Positions 20,203-29,597 of a DNA stretch of 64,000 bases are shown here, piece after piece. The notes beneath the pieces are model-generated. The model worked only from the letters and a program-made list of their open reading frames with translations, did no database searches and was not told the origin of the DNA. Source of the DNA: Pseudomonas phenolilytica (GTDB lineage: Bacteria; Pseudomonadota; Gammaproteobacteria; Pseudomonadales; Pseudomonadaceae); contig NZ_CP058908.1 of the NCBI RefSeq assembly GCF_021432765.1, forward strand, positions 2,876,001 to 2,940,000. Reading direction: 5' to 3'. The stretch's first letter is position 1. Each line of letters opens with the position of its first letter. The position numbers and the translations under genes were made by a program.

Positions 20203-23010
20203 ATGGGCGAACTGGCCAAAGAAATCCTCCCGGTCAATATCGAAGACGAACTCAAGCAGTCCTACCTCGATTACGCCATGAGCGTCATCGTCGGGCGGGC
20301 GCTGCCGGATGCGCGCGATGGCTTGAAGCCGGTGCATCGCCGCGTGCTTTTTGCCATGAGTGAGCTGGGCAACGACTGGAACAAGCCGTACAAGAAGTCT
20401 GCCCGTGTGGTCGGCGACGTGATCGGTAAATACCACCCACACGGCGATTCGGCGGTCTACGACACCATCGTGCGTATGGCTCAGCCGTTCTCGCTGCGCT
20501 ACATGCTGGTCGACGGCCAGGGCAACTTCGGTTCCGTCGACGGCGACTCGGCGGCCGCCATGCGTTACACCGAGGTGCGCATGGCGCGCCTGGCGCACGA
20601 ACTGCTCGCGGACCTGGACAAGGAAACCGTCGACTGGGTGCCGAACTACGACGGCACCGAGCAGATTCCGGCGGTCATGCCGACCAAAGTCCCGAACCTG
20701 TTGGTCAACGGTTCCAGCGGTATCGCCGTGGGCATGGCGACCAACATTCCGCCGCACAACCTCGGCGAGGTCATCGACGGCTGTCTGGCGCTGATCGATA
20801 ACGCCGACATCAGCATCGATGAGCTGATGCGCTACATTCCCGGTCCGGATTTCCCCACGGCAGGCATCATCAACGGCCGTGCCGGCATCATCGAGGCCTA
20901 TCGTACCGGCCGTGGGCGCATCTATATCCGCGCGCGCGCCGATATCGAGGACATCGACAAGGTCGGCGGTCGTCAGCAGATCGTCATCACCGAGCTGCCG
21001 TATCAGCTGAACAAGGCGCGGCTGATCGAGAAGATCGCCGAGCTGGTGAAAGAGAAGAAGATAGAAGGTATCACCGAGCTGCGTGACGAGTCCGACAAGG
21101 ACGGCATGCGCGTGGTCATCGAACTGCGTCGCGGCGAAGTGCCGGAGGTAATCCTCAACAACCTCTATGCCCAGACCCAGCTGCAGAGCGTATTCGGCAT
21201 CAACGTGGTGGCGCTGGTCGATGGTCAGCCGCGCACGCTGAACCTCAAGGAGCTGCTGGAAGCGTTCGTTCGTCACCGCCGCGAAGTCGTCACCCGGCGT
21301 ACCGTCTACGAACTGCGCAAGGCGCGTGAGCGTGGCCATATTCTCGAAGGCCAGGCGGTCGCGCTGTCCAACATCGATCCGGTCATCGCGCTGATCAAAG
21401 CGTCGCCGACGCCGGCCGACGCCAAGGATGCGCTGATTTCCACCGCGTGGGAGTCCAGCGCCGTTGAGGCGATGGTCGAGCGTGCCGGTGCCGATGCGTG
21501 CCGCCCGGAGAATCTCGATCCGCAGTACGGACTGCGCGAAGGCAAGTACTTCCTGTCGCCGGAGCAGGCCCAGGCGATTCTCGATCTGCGTCTGCACCGC
21601 CTGACCGGGCTCGAGCACGAAAAGCTGCTCAGCGAATACCAGGAAATCCTTGCTCAGATTGGCGAGCTGATCCGCATCCTGACCAACCCCGTGCGGCTGA
21701 TGGAAGTCATTCGCGAGGAGCTGGAGAACGTCAAGCGCGATTTCGGCGATGCGCGTCGCACCGAGATTCTCGAATCCCGCCTGGACCTGACGCTGGCCGA
21801 CCTGATCACCGAAGAAGAGCGCGTAGTCACCATTTCCCACGGCGGCTATGCCAAATCACAGCCGCTGGCCGCCTACCAGGCGCAGCGCCGTGGCGGCCGC
21901 GGCAAGGCCGCGACCGGGGTGAAGGAAGAGGATTACGTCGAGCACCTGTTGGTCGCCAACAGCCACACCACGCTGTTGCTGTTCTCCAGCAAGGGCAAGG
22001 TCTACTGGCTCAAGACCTACGAAATTCCCGAGGCATCGCGCACCTCGCGCGGCCGACCGTTGGTCAACCTGCTGCCGCTCGACGAGGGCGAGCGTATCAC
22101 CGCCATGCTTCAAGTCGATCTGGAAGCGCTGCGCAAGCAGGCGCCAGAAGGCGACGAGGAGCTGGATGACGAAGCGCTGGTCATCGAGCATGACGAGGCG
22201 GATGAAAGCGAGTCGGAAGACGCCGACGATGACGGTCGGGATGAGCCGACCGGCGCCTACATCTTCATGGCGACCGCCAAGGGTACGGTCAAGAAGACGC
22301 CGCTGGTGCAGTTCAGCCGGCCTCGTACATCGGGCCTCATCGCACTGAAACTGGAGGAGGGCGACACCCTGATTGCCGCCGCCGTGACGGATGGCGCGCG
22401 AGAAGTGATGATGTTCTCCGATGGCGGCAAGGTCATCCGTTTCAAGGAAAGCAAGGTTCGCATCATGGGCCGCAACGCCCGCGGTGTGCGCGGTATGCGT
22501 CTGCCCGAAGGGCAGCGCATCATCTCGATGCTGATTCCGGAATCGGGTGCGCAGATCCTTACCGCATCCTTGCGTGGCTACGGCAAGCGCACCGCGATGG
22601 AAGAGTTTCCACGCCGCGGCCGCGGTGGTCAGGGCGTCATCGCCATGGTCACCAACGAGCGTAACGGTCCGCTGATCGGTGCCGTGCAGGTGCTCGAGGG
22701 CGAGGAAATCATGCTGATTTCCGACCAGGGCACGTTGGTGCGCACGCGCGTCGACGAAGTGTCGTCGCTGGGTCGTAACACGCAGGGTGTCACGCTGATC
22801 AAGCTCGGCAAGGGTGAGCATCTGGTCGGCCTGGAGCGGGTGCAGGAACCGTCCGAAGAGGAAGTGCTGGAGGACATCGAGGCGCTGCTCAACGAGGAAG
22901 CGCTGGAGAAAGAGATGCCCGTGATCAGCACCGAACCGAGTGAAGACGAGTTGCTGGGCGGCGCTGGCGACGTGTCGCCTGATGTCGTGCCTACCGACGA
23001 CGAGCAGTGA
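20203..23010 (+). CDS. gyrA: DNA gyrase subunit A
   Basis: A 935-residue gyrase A subunit that, with GyrB, introduces negative supercoils. The catalytic Tyr is Y122 ([11 protein letters not shown]). The quinolone-determining positions read S83 and D87 ([10 protein letters not shown]), the sensitive-type residues; S83 is like E. coli. The GyrA box QRRGGRGK is intact. An acidic insert (about residues 647-684, rich in Asp and Glu) sits in the C-terminal beta-pinwheel, with another acidic tail at the end. The start is set by an AAAAGGAA ribosome-binding site and the family N-terminus [14 protein letters not shown]; an upstream in-frame ATG adds a non-homologous leader. Confidence 0.98.
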   Translation: MGELAKEILPVNIEDELKQSYLDYAMSVIVGRALPDARDGLKPVHRRVLFAMSELGNDWNKPYKKSARVVGDVIGKYHPHGDSAVYDTIVRMAQPFSLRYMLVDGQGNFGSVDGDSAAAMRYTEVRMARLAHELLADLDKETVDWVPNYDGTEQIPAVMPTKVPNLLVNGSSGIAVGMATNIPPHNLGEVIDGCLALIDNADISIDELMRYIPGPDFPTAGIINGRAGIIEAYRTGRGRIYIRARADIEDIDKVGGRQQIVITELPYQLNKARLIEKIAELVKEKKIEGITELRDESDKDGMRVVIELRRGEVPEVILNNLYAQTQLQSVFGINVVALVDGQPRTLNLKELLEAFVRHRREVVTRRTVYELRKARERGHILEGQAVALSNIDPVIALIKASPTPADAKDALISTAWESSAVEAMVERAGADACRPENLDPQYGLREGKYFLSPEQAQAILDLRLHRLTGLEHEKLLSEYQEILAQIGELIRILTNPVRLMEVIREELENVKRDFGDARRTEILESRLDLTLADLITEEERVVTISHGGYAKSQPLAAYQAQRRGGRGKAATGVKEEDYVEHLLVANSHTTLLLFSSKGKVYWLKTYEIPEASRTSRGRPLVNLLPLDEGERITAMLQVDLEALRKQAPEGDEELDDEALVIEHDEADESESEDADDDGRDEPTGAYIFMATAKGTVKKTPLVQFSRPRTSGLIALKLEEGDTLIAAAVTDGAREVMMFSDGGKVIRFKESKVRIMGRNARGVRGMRLPEGQRIISMLIPESGAQILTASLRGYGKRTAMEEFPRRGRGGQGVIAMVTNERNGPLIGAVQVLEGEEIMLISDQGTLVRTRVDEVSSLGRNTQGVTLIKLGKGEHLVGLERVQEPSEEEVLEDIEALLNEEALEKEMPVISTEPSEDELLGGAGDVSPDVVPTDDEQ

Positions 23011-23040
23011 TCTGGCGGCAAGCGACCGCTTGAGTGGGTG

Positions 23041-23066
23041 CCCCTTCGCCACACCTGGCGAAGGGG
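23041..23066 (+). terminator. Strong hairpin between gyrA and serC
   Basis: A perfect 10-bp stem CCCCTTCGCC / GGCGAAGGGG with a 6-base loop lies 30 bases after the gyrA stop. The following AGTTGTT is only weakly U-rich, so it may be a partial terminator or an attenuator before the serC operon. Confidence 0.6.
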
Positions 23067-23113
23067 AGTTGTTCCGAATGGCTGGTTATCAAATTCGATT
23101 GAGAGCAAACGAC

Positions 23114-24199
23114 GTGAGCAAACGCGCCTTTAACTTCTGCGCCGGTCCGGCCGCACTTCCGGAAGCTGTCCTGCAACGCGCCCAGGCGGAACTCCTCGAC
23201 TGGCAGGGCCGCGGCCTGTCGGTGATGGAAATGAGCCATCGCAGTGACGAATACACCGCTATCGCCAGCAAGGCCGAGCAGGATCTGCGCGATCTGCTGG
23301 CGATTCCGTCGAATTACAAGGTGCTGTTCCTGCAGGGCGGCGCTAGCCAGCAGTTCGCTGAGATTCCGCTGAACCTGTTGCCCGAAGAGGGCGTCGCCGA
23401 CTATGTCGACACTGGTATCTGGTCGCGCAAGAGCATGGAAGAGGCGCGTCGTTTCGGTACCGTCAACCTGGCCGCCAGCGCCAAACCCTACGACTATTTC
23501 GCGATTCCCGGGCAGAACGAGTGGCAGCTGAGCGACAACGCGGCCTATTTGCATTACGCCAGCAACGAGACCATTGGCGGCCTTCAGTTCGACTGGGTGC
23601 CGGACCTGGGTGACACGCCGCTGGTGGTCGACATGTCGTCCGACATTCTGTCGCGACCGATCGATGTGTCGCAGTTCGGCCTGATCTACGCCGGCGCACA
23701 GAAGAACATCGGTCCCAGCGGTCTGGTGGTGGTGATCGTGCGCGAAGACCTGCTCGGCCGCGCCCGCTCCAGCTGCCCGACGATGCTTGATTACAAGATC
23801 GCGGCGGACAACGGTTCGATGTACAACACCCCGGCGACGTTCTCGTGGTACCTCTCCGGGCTGGTCTTCGAATGGCTGAAGGAGCAGGGCGGCCTGGAGA
23901 CGATGGAGCAACGCAACCGCGCCAAGCAGGAGCTGCTCTACGGCTTCATCGATTCGAGCGAGTTCTACACCAATCCCATCAGCATCAACGCGCGCTCCTG
24001 GATGAACGTGCCGTTCCGCCTGGCTGACGAGCGTCTGGACAAGACCTTCCTCGCCGGTGCGGATGCACGCGGGCTGCTCAACCTCAAGGGCCATCGCTCG
24101 GTCGGCGGCATGCGCGCGTCGATTTATAACGCGGTCGGACTGGATGCCGTCGAGGCGCTGGTCGCCTACATGAGCGAGTTCGAGAAGGAGCACGGCTGA
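23114..24199 (+). CDS. serC: Phosphoserine aminotransferase
   Basis: A 361-residue PLP enzyme making 3-phosphoserine (serine synthesis) and 4-phosphohydroxythreonine (PLP synthesis). Recognised by FNFCAGPAALP at the start, SHRSDEYTAI, LFLQGGASQQFAEIPLNLL and the PLP lysine in IYAGAQKNIGPSG. The GTG start gives SKRAFNF, the usual family N-terminus. An ATG 36 bases upstream (MAGYQIRL) is possible, but its ribosome-binding site would fall in the hairpin above. Its stop overlaps the pheA start by one base (TGATG). Confidence 0.95.
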   Translation: MSKRAFNFCAGPAALPEAVLQRAQAELLDWQGRGLSVMEMSHRSDEYTAIASKAEQDLRDLLAIPSNYKVLFLQGGASQQFAEIPLNLLPEEGVADYVDTGIWSRKSMEEARRFGTVNLAASAKPYDYFAIPGQNEWQLSDNAAYLHYASNETIGGLQFDWVPDLGDTPLVVDMSSDILSRPIDVSQFGLIYAGAQKNIGPSGLVVVIVREDLLGRARSSCPTMLDYKIAADNGSMYNTPATFSWYLSGLVFEWLKEQGGLETMEQRNRAKQELLYGFIDSSEFYTNPISINARSWMNVPFRLADERLDKTFLAGADARGLLNLKGHRSVGGMRASIYNAVGLDAVEALVAYMSEFEKEHG

Positions 24200-25296
24200 T
24201 GAGCCAGGCCGATCAGCTCAAGGCGTTGCGTGTGCGCATCGACAGCCTCGACGAGAAGATTCTCGAACTGATCAGCGAACGCGCCCGCTGTGCCCAGGAG
24301 GTGGCGCGGGTGAAGACCGCCACGCTCGCCGAAGGCGAGCAGGCGGTGTTCTATCGCCCTGAGCGTGAGGCCTGGGTGCTCAAGCACATCATGGAGCTGA
24401 ACAAGGGTCCTCTGGATAACGAGGAAATCGCCCGCCTGTTCCGCGAAATCATGTCCTCCTGCCTGGCACTGGAGCAGCCGTTACGGGTGGCCTACCTCGG
24501 GCCGGAAGGCACATTCTCCCAGGCGGCGGCGCTCAAGCACTTCGGCCACTCGGTGATCAGTACGCCGATGGCGGCCATCGACGAGGTATTCCGCGAGGTG
24601 GTTGCCGGTGCGGTGAATTTCGGCGTGGTGCCGGTAGAAAACTCCACTGAAGGCGCCGTCAACCATACGCTGGATAGCTTCCTCGAGCACGACATCGTCA
24701 TCTGCGGTGAGGTTGAGCTGCGTATCCACCACCATCTGTTGGTGGGCGAGACGACCAAGACCGATCGCATTACCCGTATCTATTCCCACGCCCAGTCACT
24801 GGCGCAGTGCCGCAAGTGGCTTGATTCGCATTATCCGAACGTCGAGCGCGTGGCGGTTTCCAGTAACGCCGATGCGGCCAAGCGCGTGAAAAGCGAGTGG
24901 AATTCCGCAGCAATCGCCGGCGACATGGCGGCGCAGCTGTATGGCCTGCAGAAGTTGGCCGAGAAGATCGAAGATCGCCCGGACAACTCCACGCGCTTCC
25001 TCATCATCGGTAACCAGGAAGTACCGCCGACCGGCGACGACAAGACCTCGATCATCGTATCGATGCGAAACAAGCCGGGAACTTTGCACGAGCTGCTGAT
25101 GCCATTCCATGCCAATGGCATCGATCTCACCCGTATCGAGACGCGTCCGTCGCGTAGCGGCAAGTGGACGTACGTGTTCTTTATCGACTTCCTCGGCCAT
25201 CATCAGGATCCGCTGATCAAGGATGTGCTGGAGAAGATCGGGAAGGAGGCGGTGGCGCTGAAGGTGCTAGGTTCCTATCCGAAGGCGGTACTTTAA
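24199..25296 (+). CDS. pheA: Bifunctional chorismate mutase / prephenate dehydratase (P-protein)
   Basis: A 365-residue phenylalanine biosynthesis enzyme. Residues 1-~90 are an AroQ-type chorismate mutase (LRVRIDSLDEKILELISERARCAQ). Prephenate dehydratase follows from about residue 95 (VAYLGPEGTFSQAAA, then NSTEGAVNHTLD and a Thr-rich catalytic region ending DNSTRFLII). The last ~85 residues are an ACT domain with the phenylalanine-binding TRIETRPSRSGKW motif, implying feedback inhibition by phenylalanine. It starts on the last base of the serC stop, so the two are coupled. Confidence 0.97.
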   Translation: MSQADQLKALRVRIDSLDEKILELISERARCAQEVARVKTATLAEGEQAVFYRPEREAWVLKHIMELNKGPLDNEEIARLFREIMSSCLALEQPLRVAYLGPEGTFSQAAALKHFGHSVISTPMAAIDEVFREVVAGAVNFGVVPVENSTEGAVNHTLDSFLEHDIVICGEVELRIHHHLLVGETTKTDRITRIYSHAQSLAQCRKWLDSHYPNVERVAVSSNADAAKRVKSEWNSAAIAGDMAAQLYGLQKLAEKIEDRPDNSTRFLIIGNQEVPPTGDDKTSIIVSMRNKPGTLHELLMPFHANGIDLTRIETRPSRSGKWTYVFFIDFLGHHQDPLIKDVLEKIGKEAVALKVLGSYPKAVL

Positions 25297-25303
25297 AGGC
25301 AGC

Positions 25304-25354
25304 CGCAGGCTGGCGCTCAAGCCGCATATGGTTCGGCGAGGGCTGCTGCCTGCG
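25304..25354 (+). promoter_or_regulatory. Inverted repeat in the pheA-hisC gap
   Basis: CGCAGGC and GCCTGCG flank 37 bases in the 83-base gap between pheA and hisC, and are followed by GACTCGAAGCTCGAGGCTTTTT immediately before the hisC start. This is the only sizeable gap inside the supraoperon up to cmk and may hold a repeat remnant or an attenuating structure. Confidence 0.3.
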
Positions 25355-25379
25355 ACTCGAAGCTCGAGGCTTTTTAGCT

Positions 25380-26489
25380 ATGTCCTGTGATTTCCTCGCT
25401 CTGGCGCAGCCGGGCGTGCAAAAGCTGTCTCCCTATGTGCCGGGTAAGCCGGTCGATGAACTGGCGCGCGAGTTGAATCTGGATCCGGCCGGTATCGTCA
25501 AGCTGGCGAGCAATGAGAACCCGCTCGGTCCGAGCCCTCGTGTGCTGGAAGCCATTCGCAATGAGCTGGCGGAGCTGACCCGCTATCCCGACGGCAATGG
25601 TTTCGTGCTCAAGCAGCAACTGGCCCAACACTATGCGCTGCAGATCGATCAGATCACGCTGGGCAACGGTTCCAACGACATACTCGAGCTGGTGGCGCGT
25701 GCCTATCTGGCGCCGGGTCTGAACGCGGTGTTCAGCGCGCATGCCTTCGCGGTCTATCCGATCGCGACCCAGGCGGTGGGTGCGCAGGGCAAGGTAGTGC
25801 CGGCGCGTGATCACGGCCATGACCTGGATGCCATGCTGGCGGCGATCGACGAAAACACCCGCGTGGTGTTTATCGCCAACCCCAACAATCCAACCGGCAC
25901 CTGGTTCGATGCCGAGGCGCTCGAGCGTTTCCTCGCGCGTGTACCGGAGGCGGTATTGGTGGTGCTGGACGAGGCCTATATTGAGTATGCCGAGGGCGGC
26001 GAGCTGCCGGATGGCCTGGAGTTTCTCGCTGCGCATCCCAATCTGCTGGTATCGCGGACCTTTTCCAAGGCCTATGGGTTGGCGGCGTTGCGCGTGGGCT
26101 ACGCCGTTTCCTCAGCGCAAATCGCCGATGTGCTCAACCGCGTTCGCCAGCCGTTCAATGTCAACAGTCTGGCCATGGCCGCCGCTTGCGCAGCGCTGGG
26201 CGATACGGAGTATCTGGCTGCCAGCCGCGCGGCTAACGCCGCCGGCATGCGCCAGCTGGAAGCGGCGTTCGCCGAGCTCGGCCTGCGCTGGATTCCCTCG
26301 AAAGGCAATTTCATTGCCGTCGACTTCGGACGCGACGCGGCGCCGATCAACCATGCTCTCCTGCAGGAAGGTGTGATTGTGCGGCCGGTGGCCGGCTACG
26401 GCATGCCGACTTTTCTGCGCGTGTCGATCGGCACCGAGGCGGAGAATGCGCGCTTCATCGAGGCATTGCACAAGGTGCTTGCCCAGTGA
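25380..26489 (+). CDS. hisC: Histidinol-phosphate aminotransferase (HisC2 / broad aromatic aminotransferase)
   Basis: A 369-residue fold-type I PLP aminotransferase. Visible landmarks are LASNENPLGPSP, FIANPNNPTGTWF, the Asp/Tyr pair in VLDEAYIEY and the PLP lysine in SRTFSKAYGLAALRVGYA. In this genomic position the Pseudomonas homologue, often called hisC2 or hisHb, is thought to act in aromatic amino acid transamination as well as on histidinol phosphate; that role is inferred from context. The ATG gives MSCDFLALAQPGVQ, with no clear Shine-Dalgarno sequence, only GGCTTTTTAGCT. Its stop overlaps the next start by four bases (GTGA). Confidence 0.93.
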   Translation: MSCDFLALAQPGVQKLSPYVPGKPVDELARELNLDPAGIVKLASNENPLGPSPRVLEAIRNELAELTRYPDGNGFVLKQQLAQHYALQIDQITLGNGSNDILELVARAYLAPGLNAVFSAHAFAVYPIATQAVGAQGKVVPARDHGHDLDAMLAAIDENTRVVFIANPNNPTGTWFDAEALERFLARVPEAVLVVLDEAYIEYAEGGELPDGLEFLAAHPNLLVSRTFSKAYGLAALRVGYAVSSAQIADVLNRVRQPFNVNSLAMAAACAALGDTEYLAASRAANAAGMRQLEAAFAELGLRWIPSKGNFIAVDFGRDAAPINHALLQEGVIVRPVAGYGMPTFLRVSIGTEAENARFIEALHKVLAQ

Positions 26490-28729
26490 GCAAAGCCTGG
26501 GCAGCCGTTGCGGGCGAACCCCTCGTTGGTCGGTTGGTGGTCATCGGGCTCGGTCTGATCGGTGGTTCTTTCGCCAAGGGACTGCGGGAGCTGAAACTGT
26601 GTCGCGAGGTCGTCGGTTTCGATCTGGACGCCCGTTCCCGCGAGCTGGCGGTCGAACTGGGTGTGGTCGATTACTGTGCCGAAACGCTGGAGCAAGCCTG
26701 CGCCGATGCTGATGTGATCCAGCTGGCCGTGCCGATCCTGGCGATGGAAAAGCTGCTGGCGCAACTGGCTAGGCTCGACCTGGGCGATGCGGTGCTCACC
26801 GATGTCGGCAGCGCGAAGGGCAACGTCGTGCGCTGTGCACGCGGCGTCTTCGGTAGCATGCCCGCTCGTTTCGTCCCTGGGCACCCGATCGCCGGTTCCG
26901 AGCAGAGCGGAGTCACCGCCGCGCAGGGTTCGTTGTTCCGCCGACATAAGGTGATACTGACGCCGTTGGCCGACACCGACCCGACCGCCCTGGCACTGGT
27001 GCATCGGCTGTGGTCGGCGCTGGGTGCGGATGTCGAGCACATGGAGGTTCGCCACCACGATGAAGTGCTTGCCGCAACCAGCCATCTGCCGCATCTGCTG
27101 GCGTTTGGCTTGGTCGACTCGCTGGCCAAGCGCCACGAAAACCTGGAGATATTTCGTTATGCGGCCGGCGGTTTCCGGGATTTCACCCGCATCGCCGGCA
27201 GCGACCCGGTGATGTGGCACGACATCTTCCTCGCCAACCGCGAAGCGGTGCTGCACACGTTGGACGATTTTCGTAGCGACCTCGATGCGTTGCGCGCCGC
27301 GGTCGATGAAGGAGACGGGCACAAGCTGCTCGGCGTGTTCACTCGCGCCCGCGCCGCCCGGGAACATTTCAGCAAAATACTGGCTCGCAGAGCCTATGTG
27401 GACGTTATGCATTCCAATGATTTGATCTTCCTGGCCAATCCGGGCGGCAGCCTGGCGGGACGGCTGCGCGTACCGGGCGACAAGTCGATTTCCCATCGCT
27501 CCATCATGCTTGGCTCGCTGGCCGAGGGCACTACCGAGGTGGAAGGCTTCCTAGAGGGCGAGGACGCGTTGGCCACCATCCAGGCCTTTCGGGACATGGG
27601 CGTGGTCATCGAAGGGCCGCAGCAAGGTCGCGTGACCGTACACGGTGTCGGCCTGCATGGCCTGAAGGCCCCGCCAGGGCCGATCTACCTGGGTAATTCC
27701 GGCACATCCATGCGCTTACTGGCCGGCCTGCTTGCCGCGCAGCCGTTCGATACCACGCTGACCGGCGATGCCTCGCTTTCCAAGCGCCCGATGAATCGCG
27801 TTGCCAAGCCGCTGCGTGAAATGGGTGCGGTCATCGAGACCGAGGCGGACGGGCGCCCGCCGCTGACGATCCGTGGCGGTCAGCGGCTGTCGGGAATGCA
27901 CTACGAGATGCCGATGGCCAGCGCACAGGTCAAGTCCTGTCTGCTGCTGGCTGGCCTGTATGCGGCCGACCAGACGTCTGTCACCGAGCCGGCCCCGACG
28001 CGTGATCACACCGAGCGCATGTTGCGTGGCTTCGGCTATCCGGTGGATGTGCAGGGTAGCACTGCACGGGTCGAATCCGGACACAAACTGCGCGCGACTC
28101 ACATCGAGGTGCCGGCAGATATTTCCTCGGCAGCCTTCTTCATGGTGGCTGCGAGCATCGCGCCGGGTTCGGACGTGTTGCTCGAACATGTCGGCATCAA
28201 CCCGACGCGGACTGGCGTGATCGATATCCTCAAACTGATGGGTGCCGATATCACGCTGGAGAACCAGCGTGAGGTCGGCGGTGAGCCGGTCGCCGATATC
28301 CGCGTGCGAGCAGCCGAGCTCAAGGGTATCGATATTCCCGAGGAGCTGGTACCGCTGGCGATCGACGAGTTCCCGGTGCTGTTTGTAGCTGCGGCCTGCG
28401 CGCAAGGCCGTACCACGCTACGTGGTGCCGAGGAGCTGCGGGTCAAGGAATCTGACCGCATCCAGGTGATGGCCGACGGTTTGCAGACCCTGGGCGTACA
28501 GGCGCAGCCGACGCCCGACGGGATCGTCATCGAAGGCGGCCCGATGGGTGGTGGTGAAGTCTGGGCGCACGGCGACCATCGTATCGCCATGTCCTTCAGC
28601 GTGGCCGCGCTGCGGGCCAGCGCGCCGATTCGCATTCATGATTGTGCCAACGTCGCCACCTCATTCCCCAATTTCCTCGTCCTGGCCGAACGCGCCGGGA
28701 TGCGCGTACACGCGGAGGGTGGATCATGA
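26486..28729 (+). CDS. tyrA-aroA: Fused prephenate dehydrogenase / 3-phosphoshikimate 1-carboxyvinyltransferase
   Basis: A 747-residue fusion. Residues 1-~300 are TyrA-type dehydrogenase (Rossmann [26 protein letters not shown], and [12 protein letters not shown] with the catalytic His). From about residue 312 an EPSP synthase (AroA) follows: [44 protein letters not shown], and the C-terminal [13 protein letters not shown]. The SGTS and TRDHTE motifs fit the class II EPSPS group, which includes glyphosate-tolerant enzymes. It catalyses steps before and after chorismate. GTG start overlaps hisC by GTGA, and its stop overlaps cmk by ATGA. Confidence 0.97.
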   Translation: MSKAWAAVAGEPLVGRLVVIGLGLIGGSFAKGLRELKLCREVVGFDLDARSRELAVELGVVDYCAETLEQACADADVIQLAVPILAMEKLLAQLARLDLGDAVLTDVGSAKGNVVRCARGVFGSMPARFVPGHPIAGSEQSGVTAAQGSLFRRHKVILTPLADTDPTALALVHRLWSALGADVEHMEVRHHDEVLAATSHLPHLLAFGLVDSLAKRHENLEIFRYAAGGFRDFTRIAGSDPVMWHDIFLANREAVLHTLDDFRSDLDALRAAVDEGDGHKLLGVFTRARAAREHFSKILARRAYVDVMHSNDLIFLANPGGSLAGRLRVPGDKSISHRSIMLGSLAEGTTEVEGFLEGEDALATIQAFRDMGVVIEGPQQGRVTVHGVGLHGLKAPPGPIYLGNSGTSMRLLAGLLAAQPFDTTLTGDASLSKRPMNRVAKPLREMGAVIETEADGRPPLTIRGGQRLSGMHYEMPMASAQVKSCLLLAGLYAADQTSVTEPAPTRDHTERMLRGFGYPVDVQGSTARVESGHKLRATHIEVPADISSAAFFMVAASIAPGSDVLLEHVGINPTRTGVIDILKLMGADITLENQREVGGEPVADIRVRAAELKGIDIPEELVPLAIDEFPVLFVAAACAQGRTTLRGAEELRVKESDRIQVMADGLQTLGVQAQPTPDGIVIEGGPMGGGEVWAHGDHRIAMSFSVAALRASAPIRIHDCANVATSFPNFLVLAERAGMRVHAEGGS

Positions 28730-29412
28730 TTGCTGCGGCTCCCGTCATCACTATCGATGGGCCGAGCGGCTCCGGCAAGGGCACGGTCGCGGCGTTGCTG
28801 GCCGGCAAGCTCGGCTGGAAGTTTCTCGACTCCGGTGCGCTGTATCGGCTGCTGGCGTTCGCCGCGCGCAACCACGGCGTCGATCTGACCAATGAGGAAG
28901 CGTTGAAGGTCCTGGCGGCCCATCTCGATGTGCAGTTCGATAGCGCGCACGACGGACATGGCATGGTCATCATTCTCGAAGGCGAGGATGTCACCGAGTC
29001 CATTCGCAACGAACAAGTCGGTGCCGGCGCCTCGCAGGTCGCCGCGCTGCCGGCGGTTCGCGAAGCGCTGTTGCAGCGACAGAAGGCATTCCGCGAAATG
29101 CCCGGCCTGGTGGCCGACGGTCGGGACATGGGCACGGTGGTATTTCCCGACGCGCCACTCAAGATTTTCCTTACCGCGAGCGCCGAAGAGCGTGCACGCC
29201 GCCGGTACCTGCAGTTGAAGGCACGTGGCGATGATGTTAACCTCGCGAGTCTTCTCGAAGAGATTCGGGCGCGCGACGAGCGCGATACCCAGCGTGCGGT
29301 GGCACCGCTGAAACCGGCAGTCGATGCTATTCAGCTGGATTCCACTACACTGTCCATCGAGCAGGTGCTGGAACAAATTATGGCCGAGGTCGCCAAGCGC
29401 GATCTGGCTTGA
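28726..29412 (+). CDS. cmk: Cytidylate kinase
   Basis: A 228-residue CMP/dCMP kinase. The P-loop [15 protein letters not shown] begins near residue 11, followed by the [12 protein letters not shown] segment, [20 protein letters not shown] and the lid-region [10 protein letters not shown], all typical of Cmk. It supplies CDP for nucleic acid synthesis. The ATG overlaps the tyrA-aroA stop by four bases, so it is translationally coupled to that gene. An upstream in-frame start would add an Arg-rich stretch that overlaps the preceding gene. Confidence 0.96.
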   Translation: MIAAAPVITIDGPSGSGKGTVAALLAGKLGWKFLDSGALYRLLAFAARNHGVDLTNEEALKVLAAHLDVQFDSAHDGHGMVIILEGEDVTESIRNEQVGAGASQVAALPAVREALLQRQKAFREMPGLVADGRDMGTVVFPDAPLKIFLTASAEERARRRYLQLKARGDDVNLASLLEEIRARDERDTQRAVAPLKPAVDAIQLDSTTLSIEQVLEQIMAEVAKRDLA

Positions 29413-29484
29413 TGAACGGAACGCCGAAAGGCGACCAGACAGATCGGCGAGGCGAGTGATCGCCGCACCGGCTGTTAACAAGGA

Positions 29485-29525
29485 GGCATGTGGGAGACCA
29501 GACCCAGTCCCACAGGCCTTTTTTT
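29485..29525 (+). terminator. Terminator/attenuator between cmk and rpsA
   Basis: GGC-a-TGTGGGA and TCCCACA-g-GCC form a stem with one mismatch and a 12-base loop, directly followed by seven T residues. It lies 73 bases after the cmk stop and 73 bases before rpsA, so it would cut the operon in two or tune rpsA transcription. Confidence 0.85.
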
Positions 29526-29562
29526 ATATGAATGAACCCATATCGTCTGGGATGTGGAGATT

Positions 29563-29578
29563 GGGCGGATCCTCGCCC
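29563..29578 (+). promoter_or_regulatory. Stem-loop in the rpsA leader
   Basis: GGGCG-gatcct-CGCCC forms a small hairpin 19 bases before the rpsA ATG, with only a weak AGGA between it and the start codon. Structured leaders with poor Shine-Dalgarno sequences are known for autoregulated rpsA in gammaproteobacteria; that role here is inferred. Confidence 0.45.
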
Positions 29579-29597
29579 GAAAACAGCAGGAATCAAC

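Noticed and set aside
20149..23052. Two long minus-strand frames opposite gyrA
   Set aside because: They are antisense shadows of gyrA without ribosome-binding sites or domains.
26486..28729. Frameshift or assembly error joining tyrA and aroA
   Set aside because: The reading frame is continuous, the domain linker is short, and this fusion is known in Pseudomonas.
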